A stretch of DNA of 64,000 bases from JAABRE01 sp964413275. GTDB lineage: Bacteria; Cyanobacteriota; Cyanobacteriia; Cyanobacteriales; JAABRE01. Numbering within the stretch: position 1 is the stretch's first letter; each line of letters starts with the position of its first letter. Position numbers and translations under genes: made by a program. Under the pieces are notes generated by a model. The model had not been told where the DNA came from and searched no databases. It was given only the letters and a program-made list of their open reading frames with translations. Of the stretch, positions 52,645-62,687 are shown one piece after another. The DNA lies in contig CAYPSO010000003.1 of assembly GCA_964413275.1 (NCBI GenBank), positions 1-64,000 of the forward strand, read 5' to 3'.

Positions 52645-55463
52645 AAATTGACTGCTTCCTGAGCGAGATTCATAAGAAGATCGAAATCAAAGTTATCAAC
52701 TTGTTTCTGAATAGCGTGAGCTAAAATATGATGTTCTTCGGGTATCTGAGATAATAATTGAGCAATTGCTTCCTCGTCAATCAAAGCTGCTGCCTCCACA
52801 AGTTCTTTTAACCATTCATTAGGCATAGCCCCTAAAGTTGCGGCAGTTAATTTCTCAATACTTATCGATGGAGAAACCTCCCCAAAGTTAATCTTGTCAT
52901 AAAGATAACGCACTCCTAAATACTGAGCCATTTTTTCAAAAATCACTTGTTCTAAGAATGGTTTACGAACAAAATCATCACAACCTGCTGCTAAAACTAT
53001 AGCTTTTTCTTCTTCAAGGGTACTAGCAGTCAAAGCAATAATCACTGTAGCTTGTCCTCGAATATGGGATTTAATTTTTTGAGTTGCTTCATAACCATTC
53101 ATTACAGGCATACGCATATCCATCCAAATTAGATGAGGTTGCCATTGTTGCCAAATTTCTAGGGCTTCTAATCCGTTACTGACTTCTCGAACATTAAAAC
53201 CAATGGGTTGTAATAATTTTAATAGTAATTGTCGGTTTTCAAAGCGATCATCAACCACTAATATTCTATATTCCTGTTGATTTGGTGCAAGTCCAATTAC
53301 TCTTTGAGTTGTTTTTGTTTCAATAACTTTACTTACGTCACTAACTTTCGCTTTAATATTAAATTTAAAAATAGTTCCTTTACTAATCTCCGAATCTAAA
53401 CTAATTTCTCCTCCCATCAGTTCGATAAACTTTTTAGAAATAGGTAAGCCTAAACCTGTACCCTGTTGAGATTGTTTGCCTATTTCTGTTTGGACAAAAG
53501 CCTCAAATAAACTATCCATTTCTTCTGGTGCGATGCCTGCGCCAGTGTCTTCGACTTCAAAGTAAATAGTTATTTGTTCTTGGTTATTAGTTATTTGTTC
53601 TTGAATGAGTGATGATACTCTTAGGGTTACACTACCGTGATTAGTAAATTTGATCGCATTACCTAAAAGATTAATTAATACTTGACGCAGTTTTGTATCA
53701 TCGGTGTTGATATATCGAGGTAGGTTATTATCCCTTTCAATCATCAGTTGTAAACCTTTTACTTCGGCTCTGAGAGCTAACATTTCTTCGATTAGGTTTA
53801 AAAGAGCATATAAATCAAAATCAGTAGGATAGACATTTATTTTGCCTGACTCGATTTTAGCTAAATCTAGTACATCATTAATTAAAGACAGTAAATGTTC
53901 GCCGCTACGATTAATAATCCCTATATTCTCTTTTTGTTGCTCAGTGAGAGATGTTTCCCGATTCATTAGTTGGGAGAAACCAAGAATTGCATTGAGAGGA
54001 GTTCGTAATTCATGGCTCATATTAGCTAGAAAGTCGCTTTTAGCTCGATTAGCTAGTTCTGCTGTTTCTTTAGCTTGTTGTAGTTCGGCAGTTCTTTGTT
54101 CTACTCTAATTTCTAACTCTTGATTACTTTTTTCTAATTCTTGATTTACCCTGTCTAATTCTTGATTAGTAAGAGCCAAATTCGCAAAGGAGGCTTGTAG
54201 TTGTTGTGCCATTTCATTAAAGGAGTGAGATAGGATATTAAGTTCGTTGATACCTTTAACTGTAACTTGTTGGTTAAAATCTCCTTGGGCAATGGCCATA
54301 GAAGCTTTGCCCAAACGCAAGATTGGTTGATTAATCCAACGAGAGGTGATTAACCCTAACAAAATTGCGACTAAGAAAGCGACAAAGCAGAAAGCAAGGG
54401 TTATATTGGTATTGGCATTAATCTGCTCCATAAAATCTGATTCAGGTATGGTAATGATTACGAGCCAATCCAAACCATATCTATCTTGCCAAGGAGTTAC
54501 TTGAACAAACTCACGTTTGCCTTCTAATTTAAAATCCAGTTTTTGTTCACTTGCTATCTCTTGGAAACTACCAAATTTTTCTAGTAAATAACTAGCAGTT
54601 AATGCAATTAGTCGATCGCTACTATTGCTAACATTAAGACGTTGTACTTCTTCTTTGACAAGAATATAAGGTTTTTCCTGATTAGAAGTTGCTACTAATA
54701 ATCCATCTGGTTCAATGATAAAAATCTTACCTGAAGGACTAATATTAAGATTTTGTAAAAAATCACTAATTCCCGAAATTCTGAGATCGTTTCCCATTAC
54801 TCCGATCAATTTTTGAGAACTATTATATACGGGATAACTTGAAGAAATCGACATTACATCAGGTTGATCGTCCCATTGATATATTTCACTCCACACAGGA
54901 TTACCGACTTTGACGGCATCAGCATACCAACCTTCTTGTTGAATTGGCTCTGAATTTTCAACAACTTCTTGCAGTTTAGAGCGATTACCTTGATTATCTG
55001 TAGTGTAAACAGACATGATATCAAGGGATGAGCTTAAAGTTTCATTAATCAGCAAATTATCATTATTTATACGTTCAACGCCTATAAATTCACCTTGGAC
55101 ATTGGCATAATTAATATAATCAACCTGAAATATCTGCATTTGTCGCCAAAAAAAATGTCCTACTTGCTCAAAGTTGTTTAAATTCAAAATTCCTAACTCA
55201 ATCGCATCTATATTCAGTTGATTAATTTTATGGGGTATTGTTAAATAAGTGTTAAGATGTTGTTTGACTAAATCATTATTTTTATCCATTAATTGATAAG
55301 CAAGATCATTAACTGCTTGTTGTCCGTTTTTAAAGGAAAGATACCCCACCAATCCCACTGCACCGACAACTTGCAACACGAAGGGTAAAACTAAGATTAA
55401 ACGTAGAGGTATTCCCCTAATTTTTTTATGTTCGTTAATATTTTCTTCTTTTAAAATTTCCAT
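52641..55463 (-). CDS. Hybrid sensor histidine kinase
   Basis: 940 residues. The N-terminal membrane helix (about 23-43) and a second one near 350-372 bracket a large extracytoplasmic sensor domain with a dCache-like look (GVMGNDLRISGIS). HAMP follows (about 373-425), then a coiled coil, and then HisKA with the phosphorylated His in ANMSHELRTPLNAIL. The ATPase domain has the N-box (LINLLGNAIKF) and DTGAGI plus GTGLGL boxes, and a receiver domain has WMDMRMPVMNGY. The C-terminal 90 residues may be an Hpt-like or regulatory extension. The signal sensed is unknown. It precedes the c-di-GMP gene. Confidence 0.94.
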   Translation of the reverse strand: MEILKEENINEHKKIRGIPLRLILVLPFVLQVVGAVGLVGYLSFKNGQQAVNDLAYQLMDKNNDLVKQHLNTYLTIPHKINQLNIDAIELGILNLNNFEQVGHFFWRQMQIFQVDYINYANVQGEFIGVERINNDNLLINETLSSSLDIMSVYTTDNQGNRSKLQEVVENSEPIQQEGWYADAVKVGNPVWSEIYQWDDQPDVMSISSSYPVYNSSQKLIGVMGNDLRISGISDFLQNLNISPSGKIFIIEPDGLLVATSNQEKPYILVKEEVQRLNVSNSSDRLIALTASYLLEKFGSFQEIASEQKLDFKLEGKREFVQVTPWQDRYGLDWLVIITIPESDFMEQINANTNITLAFCFVAFLVAILLGLITSRWINQPILRLGKASMAIAQGDFNQQVTVKGINELNILSHSFNEMAQQLQASFANLALTNQELDRVNQELEKSNQELEIRVEQRTAELQQAKETAELANRAKSDFLANMSHELRTPLNAILGFSQLMNRETSLTEQQKENIGIINRSGEHLLSLINDVLDLAKIESGKINVYPTDFDLYALLNLIEEMLALRAEVKGLQLMIERDNNLPRYINTDDTKLRQVLINLLGNAIKFTNHGSVTLRVSSLIQEQITNNQEQITIYFEVEDTGAGIAPEEMDSLFEAFVQTEIGKQSQQGTGLGLPISKKFIELMGGEISLDSEISKGTIFKFNIKAKVSDVSKVIETKTTQRVIGLAPNQQEYRILVVDDRFENRQLLLKLLQPIGFNVREVSNGLEALEIWQQWQPHLIWMDMRMPVMNGYEATQKIKSHIRGQATVIIALTASTLEEEKAIVLAAGCDDFVRKPFLEQVIFEKMAQYLGVRYLYDKINFGEVSPSISIEKLTAATLGAMPNEWLKELVEAAALIDEEAIAQLLSQIPEEHHILAHAIQKQVDNFDFDLLMNLAQEAVNL

Positions 55464-55484
55464 TTTTTTTATAAAACATTTTAT

Positions 55485-56792
55485 CTAGTTAAGATTACTA
55501 AGCGGTGTAACTAAAATTTTATCTACCCTTGTCCCATCCATATCTACCACTTCAAATCTGAAACCAACTGCCTCAAAATGCTCTCCAGATATGGGAATGT
55601 GTTTGAGCATAGCAATTATAAATCCGCCTAAAGTGTTATAAAGCTCATCAGTTTCAGAGGGTAACGTTTCCTGTTGTAAAAGCTTTTTCAGAGCATCAAT
55701 GGATAACATTCCATCCAATAACCATGAGCCATCTTCTCTTTGAATGATTTGGGGTTCGTTCATCTCTTCAATAGAAGGCATCTCACCCACTATCGCTTCA
55801 ACTAGGTCATTAAGAGTAACCATGCCTTCAATGCCACCATATTCATCTGTCACCAGTGCAACGTGAGTTCCAGACTTTTGAAACATTTCTAATACATTAA
55901 GCGCAGGAGAGCTTTCAGGAACATAGAGCGGGGAATGTAGCAGTCGCTGTAAATCAGTGGATTCTCCCACCATATAAGTAGCTAAAATATCTTTCATGCG
56001 GACAATACCTATGCAATTATCCAGACCGTCTCGCCCAACGGGGTATTGAGAATAAGGATTTTCCTGAATCTCACGCTGGTTATCTTCCCAGGGAGCATCA
56101 ATATCTAACCACACAATTTCAATACGGGGAGTCATCAAAGACTTAATCGATCGATCGCCAAGCCGAAATACCCGTGACACCATTTCTTGTTCGAATTCCT
56201 CAAACATTCCCGCTTGAGTACCCTGCTGAATAAGTATCTTAATTTCTTCTTCTGTAATCCCCTGTTCGTTGTTGGTCTCAATCCCCAAAACCTTCAACAG
56301 TCCATCGGTTGAAACACCCAATAACCTTACCACAGGAGCAGTGACAATCGCCAACAACCGCAGGGGTTTTGCGACATTACAAGCAATCTGCTCTGGATTG
56401 TTTAAAGCAATCCGCTTGGGGAGTAGTTCACCAATGACTAAAGAAAGATAGGTAATAATGGAAACTACAATCAGAATGCTCAATGGTTCACTGTAAGTAG
56501 TCAGCCAAGGAATTGTATTGAAGAAATTTTCTAATGGTATGGAAAGTTTTGCTCCACCAACCGCCCCACTAAGGATACCAATTAATGTAATCCCGATTTG
56601 AACAGAAGAAAGAAAGTCATTGGGAGAGTCGGCCAATTTGAGAGCAAGCCGAGCTTTTTTATTTCCACGCTTGGCTAATTGTTCTAAGCGAATTTTGCGG
56701 GCAGAAACTACCGCAATTTCTGAGCCTGAAAAAATACCGTTGGCAACGGTGAGCAGAAGAATTAACAGAATTTCAAAGAAGATTGAAGACAT
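55485..56792 (-). CDS. CNNM/CorC-type membrane protein (hemolysin family)
   Basis: 435 residues. A DUF21 transmembrane domain (about 1-190, with NGIFSGSEIAVVSARKIRLEQL) is followed by two CBS domains (about 210-335, MTPRIEIVWLDI and VALVTDEYGGIEGMVTLNDLVEAIVGE) and a CorC/HlyC C-terminal domain. The family moves or senses Mg2+ or other divalent cations; the old label hemolysin is misleading. It is separated by 20 bp from the sensor kinase gene, and transcription reads toward it. Confidence 0.93.
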   Translation of the reverse strand: MSSIFFEILLILLLTVANGIFSGSEIAVVSARKIRLEQLAKRGNKKARLALKLADSPNDFLSSVQIGITLIGILSGAVGGAKLSIPLENFFNTIPWLTTYSEPLSILIVVSIITYLSLVIGELLPKRIALNNPEQIACNVAKPLRLLAIVTAPVVRLLGVSTDGLLKVLGIETNNEQGITEEEIKILIQQGTQAGMFEEFEQEMVSRVFRLGDRSIKSLMTPRIEIVWLDIDAPWEDNQREIQENPYSQYPVGRDGLDNCIGIVRMKDILATYMVGESTDLQRLLHSPLYVPESSPALNVLEMFQKSGTHVALVTDEYGGIEGMVTLNDLVEAIVGEMPSIEEMNEPQIIQREDGSWLLDGMLSIDALKKLLQQETLPSETDELYNTLGGFIIAMLKHIPISGEHFEAVGFRFEVVDMDGTRVDKILVTPLSNLN

Positions 56793-56854
56793 ATTGCATC
56801 ACATAAAACATTTTCTTATCCTATTATGAAAATATTAAGTAAAAATATAGTTTT

Positions 56855-57130
56855 CAGTACCATGAAGGTGCTGTGATTATGGCTCAGGACTTAGCGGAAA
56901 AAACCAAACGACCTGAGCTACAGGATTTAGCAAAGAATATTAGACGAATTGCAGAAGTCAGGCAATAGGCAATAGGCAATAGTTAGATAAATTCAGGTTT
57001 TCTGTATTAGAATTGATTTACGAGTTACTTATGCAAGAGGTCTATTATCAATGCTCAGGAAAAAGAGAATGCTCAACAAGCAGAAATCGATCGCATGAAA
57101 CAATGGCAAAGGGAATGGTATCAGAAGTAA
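56855..57130 (+). pseudogene. DUF305-type protein remnant
   Basis: The translation gives QYHEGAVIMAQDLAEKTKRP, then ELQDLAKNIRRI, the HHxGA-type start of DUF305, and ends at a stop after EVRQ. Downstream another piece reads IINAQEKENAQQAEIDRMKQ and WQREWYQK, a normal DUF305 end. Between them lies a run of GGCAATA heptamers and unrelated sequence (about 56962-57040). The N-terminal part of the gene is missing. The 385-bp gap otherwise contains nothing. Confidence 0.68.
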
Positions 57131-57177
57131 TCAATTACCAATATCTGCTAAAATCAAATCGTTTCATGGTAAAAGAT

Positions 57178-58476
57178 TTAATTTGTACTCATCATTGGTG
57201 CAAAAACTTTTAAACTTTGAGAAATACATTTAATTTCTAAAGGAGTTGTACCGATAATTTCTCCATCTACTACTACTTTTTGGGGAGGATTAGTAACTAC
57301 TTTAATTTCTTTACCACGTAAACAAATTATATCTTCTCGATTACTAGGACTTTTGACCAAAGCAGAGGCAAAAAGACTAGCACAAGCTTGTATTTTTTGT
57401 AATGCAGTTTCGCTAGTATTAATAGTAATGTCTAATAAACCATCATCAAAGATAACTTCTCCAGCACCTTGAGCTAAAACGGAGGTAGGAGGTGCTGCAT
57501 TGGCTACAGTAATTGCCCCTGTTTCTATCTTATTTACTAATCCATCAATTTCGATTTCTGATTCAAATAGTTCATGTTCATTGATTTGCTGAAAACCTGC
57601 AAATATGTATGCAATTATCCCTAAACGATTTTTTAATTCTCTATCGGCTTTATTTACAGTATCTGCTTCAAAACCTATACCTGCTAATAATAACATAGGA
57701 ATATCATTACAAATTGCGGTATCAACAATACGGGTAGCACCTCGAAGAATAGTTTCGCACGCACCCCGAATATCAGTAGGAAGACCTAAAGCTACAGAGA
57801 ATGCATTAGCTGTACCTCTGGGAATGACACCAAGGGGAATGTTTGTACCGATGAGTTTTCCTGCAACCTGAGATACTGTACCATCACCACCTGAAGCAAT
57901 AATAAAATTTTCATTATCTTGAGTAGTTTCTAAGGAAGTAATTTTATTGATTATCTCTTGTACTAAAGTAGTTATAGGAATATCAGAACTCGTAAAAATA
58001 ACATTGAGATGAATTTCTGGTTTTAATACTTTTTTTATTAATTCTAAATCTCGATCGGGATTGCCTTGACCGGAAACTGGATTAAAAATTAAATGAGCAA
58101 CACGAGTATTCGCTAATGAGCGAATAACGGCTTCTGCGGTTGCTAGATTGGTGGCCAAAGGTACATTATAAACCTCGCAGATTCTCAATAATGCTTTAAT
58201 ATCAGGCTCATGGGGTTGAGCGTATAGTGGATCTATCAGAAAAATAACTGCTGCTATTTCCCCCATAGCTACTTTAGCAGAAATTTGTGCATCTCCTCCT
58301 AATGGGCCAGATAGCATTTTTTCTACTTCTAAACCCGTACCCTGTTGAATTTTCTGTCCTGTTGTACCAGTAGCAATGAGATGATAGCGAGAAAAAATAG
58401 AGCTATATTCTTTAACAAAATTAACTAAATCTTGTTTTTTATTATCGTGAGCAATTAAAGCAACGTTGTTAGGCAT
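57178..58476 (-). CDS. Methylglyoxal synthase fused to a diacylglycerol kinase domain
   Basis: 432 residues. Residues 1-125 match methylglyoxal synthase: ALIAHDNKKQDLV, TGTTGQ, SGPLGGDAQI, and FLIDPLYAQPHEPDIKALLR with the catalytic aspartate and histidine, then NLATAEA. The enzyme converts dihydroxyacetone phosphate to methylglyoxal. From about 132 on is a lipid-kinase domain of the YegS/DAGK type: IFNPVSGQGNP, ASGGDGTVSQVAGKL and PRGTANAFSVALG. This part phosphorylates diacylglycerol or a similar lipid. The two activities share a link to glycerophospholipid precursors. Both cores look intact. Confidence 0.93.
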   Translation of the reverse strand: MPNNVALIAHDNKKQDLVNFVKEYSSIFSRYHLIATGTTGQKIQQGTGLEVEKMLSGPLGGDAQISAKVAMGEIAAVIFLIDPLYAQPHEPDIKALLRICEVYNVPLATNLATAEAVIRSLANTRVAHLIFNPVSGQGNPDRDLELIKKVLKPEIHLNVIFTSSDIPITTLVQEIINKITSLETTQDNENFIIASGGDGTVSQVAGKLIGTNIPLGVIPRGTANAFSVALGLPTDIRGACETILRGATRIVDTAICNDIPMLLLAGIGFEADTVNKADRELKNRLGIIAYIFAGFQQINEHELFESEIEIDGLVNKIETGAITVANAAPPTSVLAQGAGEVIFDDGLLDITINTSETALQKIQACASLFASALVKSPSNREDIICLRGKEIKVVTNPPQKVVVDGEIIGTTPLEIKCISQSLKVFAPMMSTN

Positions 58477-58507
58477 TTTTGTTATTCGTGTTAGTAATAT
58501 GATTATT

Positions 58508-59386
58508 CTAATTTGTATTAAAATGTTTTTTGTTAATAAAATAACTTAAATCAATTTTACCTAATTCTAAAAGACTATTTATTTTTAAATTTACTTGATT
58601 AAGAGCAAATTTTTTTTGTAATATTTCTTCTATTTCTTTTGCCACAAATGTTGGTTTAACTAATAAAGAAACCGAAAACATATTATGTTCTAATTGTGAA
58701 TTTTCAATTTTAATGATTTCAGAAATACTTAGTAAATAATTTTCAATTGCAGTTTTTTTATTGAATAAGGTTTTAAAACTTTGATAAACTAAGGGAATAG
58801 CACTAATCGTAATTAATATGGCAACTGCTATACTAATAATCGTATCAGCCCAATAAAAATTAAATAGCCAAACACATAAAGCAGCTAAAATAACTCCTAA
58901 AGAACTAATAACATCAGCTACAATATGTAAAAATGCACCACGTAAGTTAATATCTTTGCTACTATCACCATGTAATAAAAAAGCATTAACAATATTAATA
59001 ATTAAACCAACTGAAGCTGTAATTAACATGGGCAAACTAAATATTTCTAGAGGTGGTGCTTGAAAATGTTTTAGAGCTTCCCAAATAATTAGACCACCCA
59101 TAATTAATAATCCTAAACCATTAATTAAAGCCGCCCAAATTTCTATTTGTTTATTGGCAGAAAATTTATTACTAGCAAGCCAACTAGCGAGTAGAGCTAA
59201 AACCAAAGCAAAACTATCAGAAATAGTATGGCCAGATTCAGCTTTTAAAGCTAGACTATGACTTGATAAAGCCACAATAAATTCAATAATAGAAAAACTA
59301 CCAATAAGGATTAAAGTAGTTAACAAAAGGCGGATTTTTGGTGATTTATGAAGGCTATAGCAATTAGAATTTTTACAAGAGTACAT
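58508..59386 (-). CDS. Cation diffusion facilitator (CDF) transporter
   Basis: 292 residues with six membrane helices (about 18-215). Metal-site residues appear in helix 2 (ESGHTISDS) and helix 5 (HIVADVISS), the H-x3-D pair typical of zinc or cobalt exporters. The C-terminal cytoplasmic domain is about 80 residues and matches CDF dimerisation domains. There is no histidine-rich loop. It would export zinc or another divalent metal in exchange for protons. The specific ion is not determined. Confidence 0.9.
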   Translation of the reverse strand: MYSCKNSNCYSLHKSPKIRLLLTTLILIGSFSIIEFIVALSSHSLALKAESGHTISDSFALVLALLASWLASNKFSANKQIEIWAALINGLGLLIMGGLIIWEALKHFQAPPLEIFSLPMLITASVGLIINIVNAFLLHGDSSKDINLRGAFLHIVADVISSLGVILAALCVWLFNFYWADTIISIAVAILITISAIPLVYQSFKTLFNKKTAIENYLLSISEIIKIENSQLEHNMFSVSLLVKPTFVAKEIEEILQKKFALNQVNLKINSLLELGKIDLSYFINKKHFNTN

Positions 59387-59458
59387 ATAAAATTGTTATT
59401 TTTTATCCGTTATTTTTTATCCGTTATTCATCATTGATAACTCATAATTCATAATTCA

Positions 59459-60376
59459 TTACTGAGCAATTGTTTCTAATAACTTCTCTGTAGCCATAAC
59501 CTGTTGTCGATCGCCTTGTCTGAGATATAATTCTTTAGCATATTCTAATACGCTTTGAGCTTGATCAGATTTATTTTGTTTAATAAAAACTAATCCTGCT
59601 CCATAATAAGCATTAGCATAATAGGGATTAATTGCTGTTATTTGACGAAAAATATTTAAAGCTTGTTCCAATTTTTGTTCGTAAAATAAAATCGTACCTA
59701 ATTGATAATAAGCATCTGTATAACTCGGATTAATTTGTGTTGCTTTTGTAAATAATTCTTTTGCTTTTTCTATGTCATCCTGCTGAAGATAAATCATTCC
59801 TAAATGATACCAAGGTTCGGGAGCATGGGGACTTAATTCCGTAGCTTTTTGAAAATTATCAATAGCTCGATCTAAATTTTTATTTTTAACAAAAACTAAT
59901 CCTAAATTATAATAAGCAAAACCCAACTGAGGATCGATTTCTATGGCTCTAGTCAGATAATCCTCTGATTGATTCCAGTTATTTCCTTCGAGTAAAGCAG
60001 CACCCAAATTGGCATAAGCTGAAGCCAAATTAGGATCGGCTAAAGTAGCTTGATAAAAAGCATCGGCGGCTTCCTGTAACTTTCCTTGTTGACGAAGAGC
60101 TAAACCTAAATTATATTGGGCTGCCGCTAATTGAGGATCGAGGGATACTGCTTGACGAAATAGGGCGATCGCATCTTCTAATTTACCTTTACTAATAAAA
60201 TCTAAACCTTGATTTACTTTATCTATGGCTTGAGGAGTGGTAGGTGTTAACTCTGGTATTGATTGAGCTTTCGTAGGATTAGGATTAACTAAGAGCAATA
60301 AACCCACAATACTCCATGCTCCAATTTTTAGGGATTTTTGGCAAGTAAGATTAAGGAAAATCGATGTAAGATTCAT
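59459..60376 (-). CDS. Exported TPR-repeat protein
   Basis: 305 residues from the ATG at 60376; the longer frame starts at a TTG at 60388. A signal peptide (about 1-38, ending TKAQS) leads to seven or so tetratricopeptide repeats: AIALFRQAVSLDPQLAAAQYN, then LASAYANLGAALLEG, then YYQLGTILFYEQKLEQALN. The repeats form a helical scaffold for protein binding in the periplasm or lumen. The partner is unknown. Confidence 0.88.
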   Translation of the reverse strand: MNLTSIFLNLTCQKSLKIGAWSIVGLLLLVNPNPTKAQSIPELTPTTPQAIDKVNQGLDFISKGKLEDAIALFRQAVSLDPQLAAAQYNLGLALRQQGKLQEAADAFYQATLADPNLASAYANLGAALLEGNNWNQSEDYLTRAIEIDPQLGFAYYNLGLVFVKNKNLDRAIDNFQKATELSPHAPEPWYHLGMIYLQQDDIEKAKELFTKATQINPSYTDAYYQLGTILFYEQKLEQALNIFRQITAINPYYANAYYGAGLVFIKQNKSDQAQSVLEYAKELYLRQGDRQQVMATEKLLETIAQ

Positions 60377-60625
60377 AAATTTTATCAATAATTAATCTTT
60401 GTTAAACAAGCTTAACCAAAAAAAGATGAAATCTTAAAAGAAGTTGCAAAAATGAATTTTTGTCACCAAAAGAATGTAACCTCAAATACATAGACCAAAT
60501 AGCGGTTACAAGTTGACTAAGCTACAGTGAAAATCCTGCAACTATCAACAGTATAAGGAAAAAAATTAAGTAATCAATTCCTGATTAACCGCTTCAATAA
60601 ATTAATCAAACTTGTGGGGGTACTT

Positions 60626-62683
60626 ATGAACCAAAAAGTATGCGAACACACCCGTAATGTGGCTATTGTCGGCCCCTATTCCAGTGGGAAAACGACACTA
60701 CTCGAAAGTATTTTATCCGTTAGTCAAGCCATTACACGCAAAGGCAGTATTAAAGAAGGTAACACCGTTGGCGATAGTTCAACTGAAGCGCGCGATCGCC
60801 AAATGAGTGTAGAAGTATCTGTCGCTTATACTGAGTACGAAAACATTAATTTTACCTTTCTTGACTGTCCGGGATCTATCGAATTTATTCAAGAAACCTA
60901 TAACGCTTTAGTGGGCGCAGGAGCAGCTATAGTAGTCTGCGAAGCAGAAGTAGATCGAGTTTTAACTTTAGCCCCTCTATTCAAATTTTTAGATGACTGG
61001 GAAATTCCCCACTTAGTATTTATTAACAAAATGGATCGCTCCAAAAATAATTTCCTTGAAGTTCTCCACGCCATCAAAGAAGTCTCTAGCCGTCCTTTAG
61101 TTCCTCAGCAATATCCCATTCGCCAAGGTTTAGATTTAATTGGCTATATTGACCTAATTACCGAGCAAGCCTATCATTATCATTCAGGAAATTCTGCCGA
61201 TTCTGTACCTCTGCCAGAAAACTTGAAAGTGGAAGAACACATTACCCGTGAAGAGATGTTAGAAACTCTAGCAGACTTTGACGATCATCTCTTAGAAGAA
61301 TTACTCGAAGGAATTGAACCACCCCAAGAAGAAATCCTCCAAGATTTGAAAAAAGAACTCAGTGCCGATCAAATCGTACCTGTTTTCTTTGGCATTGCCG
61401 AACAAGACTATGGAGTTCGTCCTCTTTTAGATGCCCTAGTTAAAGAAGCTCCAGAAACCGAGGTAACTGCTTCTCGTCGTGGTTTCAAACCCCAAGCTGA
61501 AGCAGAAACCGTCGTTCAGATACTCAAAACCTATTACACTCCCCAAGGCGGTAAATTATCCTTAGTTCGAGTTTGGCAAGGTGAACTAACTGAAGGTATG
61601 ATGCTTAATGGGGTACGTCCGAGTGGTATCTATCGCTTAATGGGACAACAACAAAAATCAACCCAAAAGGCTGGTGTTGGTGCAATTGTTGCTTTAGGTC
61701 GTTTAGAAGGTATCTCAACCGGACAAACTCTCACAAATTCTGATAAGTCAGTTAAAGATTTGCCTACCGCAGATACACTAAAACCAGTTTTTGCCTTAGC
61801 TGTTACCCCCGATAATCGCAAAGATGAAGTAAAAATCAGTAATGCTTTAGCTAAACTAATCGAAGAAGATCCATCCTTATATTGGGAACAACACGGAGAT
61901 ACTAAAGAAGTTATCCTTTGGGGACAAGGAGAAATTCATTTAAAGGTAGCGTTAGATCGTCTGCGTCGCAAATATAACTTACCTATGAGTACCCATTTAC
62001 CCCAAGTACCCTATAAAGAAACCATCCGTAAATCAGTTACTTCTCACGGCCGTTATAAACACCAAAGCGGTGGCCATGGGGCATTTGGCGATGTTTATCT
62101 GGATATTAAACCTCTGAGTCGTGGGGAAGGATTTTATTTTCATCAAACTATTGTGGGTGGTGTCGTGCCTAAACAATATATTCCGGGTGTAGAAACTGGA
62201 GTCAGGGAATATTTAGTTCATGGGCCATTGGGTTTTCCTGTGGTTGATGTGGATGTTACCCTTAAAGATGGCTCTTATCACTCCGTTGACAGTTCAGAAC
62301 AAGCCTTTAAAATGGCTGCTCGCATTGCCATGACTGAAGGTATGCCCAAATGCGAACCCCAGTTATTAGAACCAATTTTATCTGTAACTGTATCTGCACC
62401 CAATGATTTCACTTCCAAAGTGTTGCAGTTAGTTAGTGGTAAAAGAGGACAAATTTTAGGTTACGAACCAGTTTCGAGTTGGAAAGGTTGGGATCAAGTT
62501 ACTGCCTATTTACCCCAAGGAGAAATGCACGATTTTATTATTGAATTGCGATCGCTTACTTTAGGTGTAGGTTTCTTTAAATGGGAATACGATCATCTTC
62601 AAGAAGTACCGGATAAGTTGGTTTCAGGTATTCTGATCAAAACTGGTAATGGTAACGGTAATAGTAACGGCAACAATCACTAA
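60626..62683 (+). CDS. Elongation factor G paralogue
   Basis: 685 residues from the ATG at 60626, with a GGGGG ribosome-site-like stretch just upstream; an in-frame GTG lies 12 nt earlier. The GTPase domain has the P-loop GPYSSGKTT instead of AHVDAGKTT, DCPG at switch II and NKMD at G4. EF-G domains II-V follow, with the SGGHGAFGDVYL and PVVDVDVTLKDGSYH motifs. The altered P-loop and the NGNGN tail mark it as the EF-G-like cyanobacterial paralogue rather than the translocase encoded by fusA. It may act in ribosome recycling or rescue; a specific role is not established. Confidence 0.9.
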   Translation: MNQKVCEHTRNVAIVGPYSSGKTTLLESILSVSQAITRKGSIKEGNTVGDSSTEARDRQMSVEVSVAYTEYENINFTFLDCPGSIEFIQETYNALVGAGAAIVVCEAEVDRVLTLAPLFKFLDDWEIPHLVFINKMDRSKNNFLEVLHAIKEVSSRPLVPQQYPIRQGLDLIGYIDLITEQAYHYHSGNSADSVPLPENLKVEEHITREEMLETLADFDDHLLEELLEGIEPPQEEILQDLKKELSADQIVPVFFGIAEQDYGVRPLLDALVKEAPETEVTASRRGFKPQAEAETVVQILKTYYTPQGGKLSLVRVWQGELTEGMMLNGVRPSGIYRLMGQQQKSTQKAGVGAIVALGRLEGISTGQTLTNSDKSVKDLPTADTLKPVFALAVTPDNRKDEVKISNALAKLIEEDPSLYWEQHGDTKEVILWGQGEIHLKVALDRLRRKYNLPMSTHLPQVPYKETIRKSVTSHGRYKHQSGGHGAFGDVYLDIKPLSRGEGFYFHQTIVGGVVPKQYIPGVETGVREYLVHGPLGFPVVDVDVTLKDGSYHSVDSSEQAFKMAARIAMTEGMPKCEPQLLEPILSVTVSAPNDFTSKVLQLVSGKRGQILGYEPVSSWKGWDQVTAYLPQGEMHDFIIELRSLTLGVGFFKWEYDHLQEVPDKLVSGILIKTGNGNGNSNGNNH

Positions 62684-62687
62684 ATTG

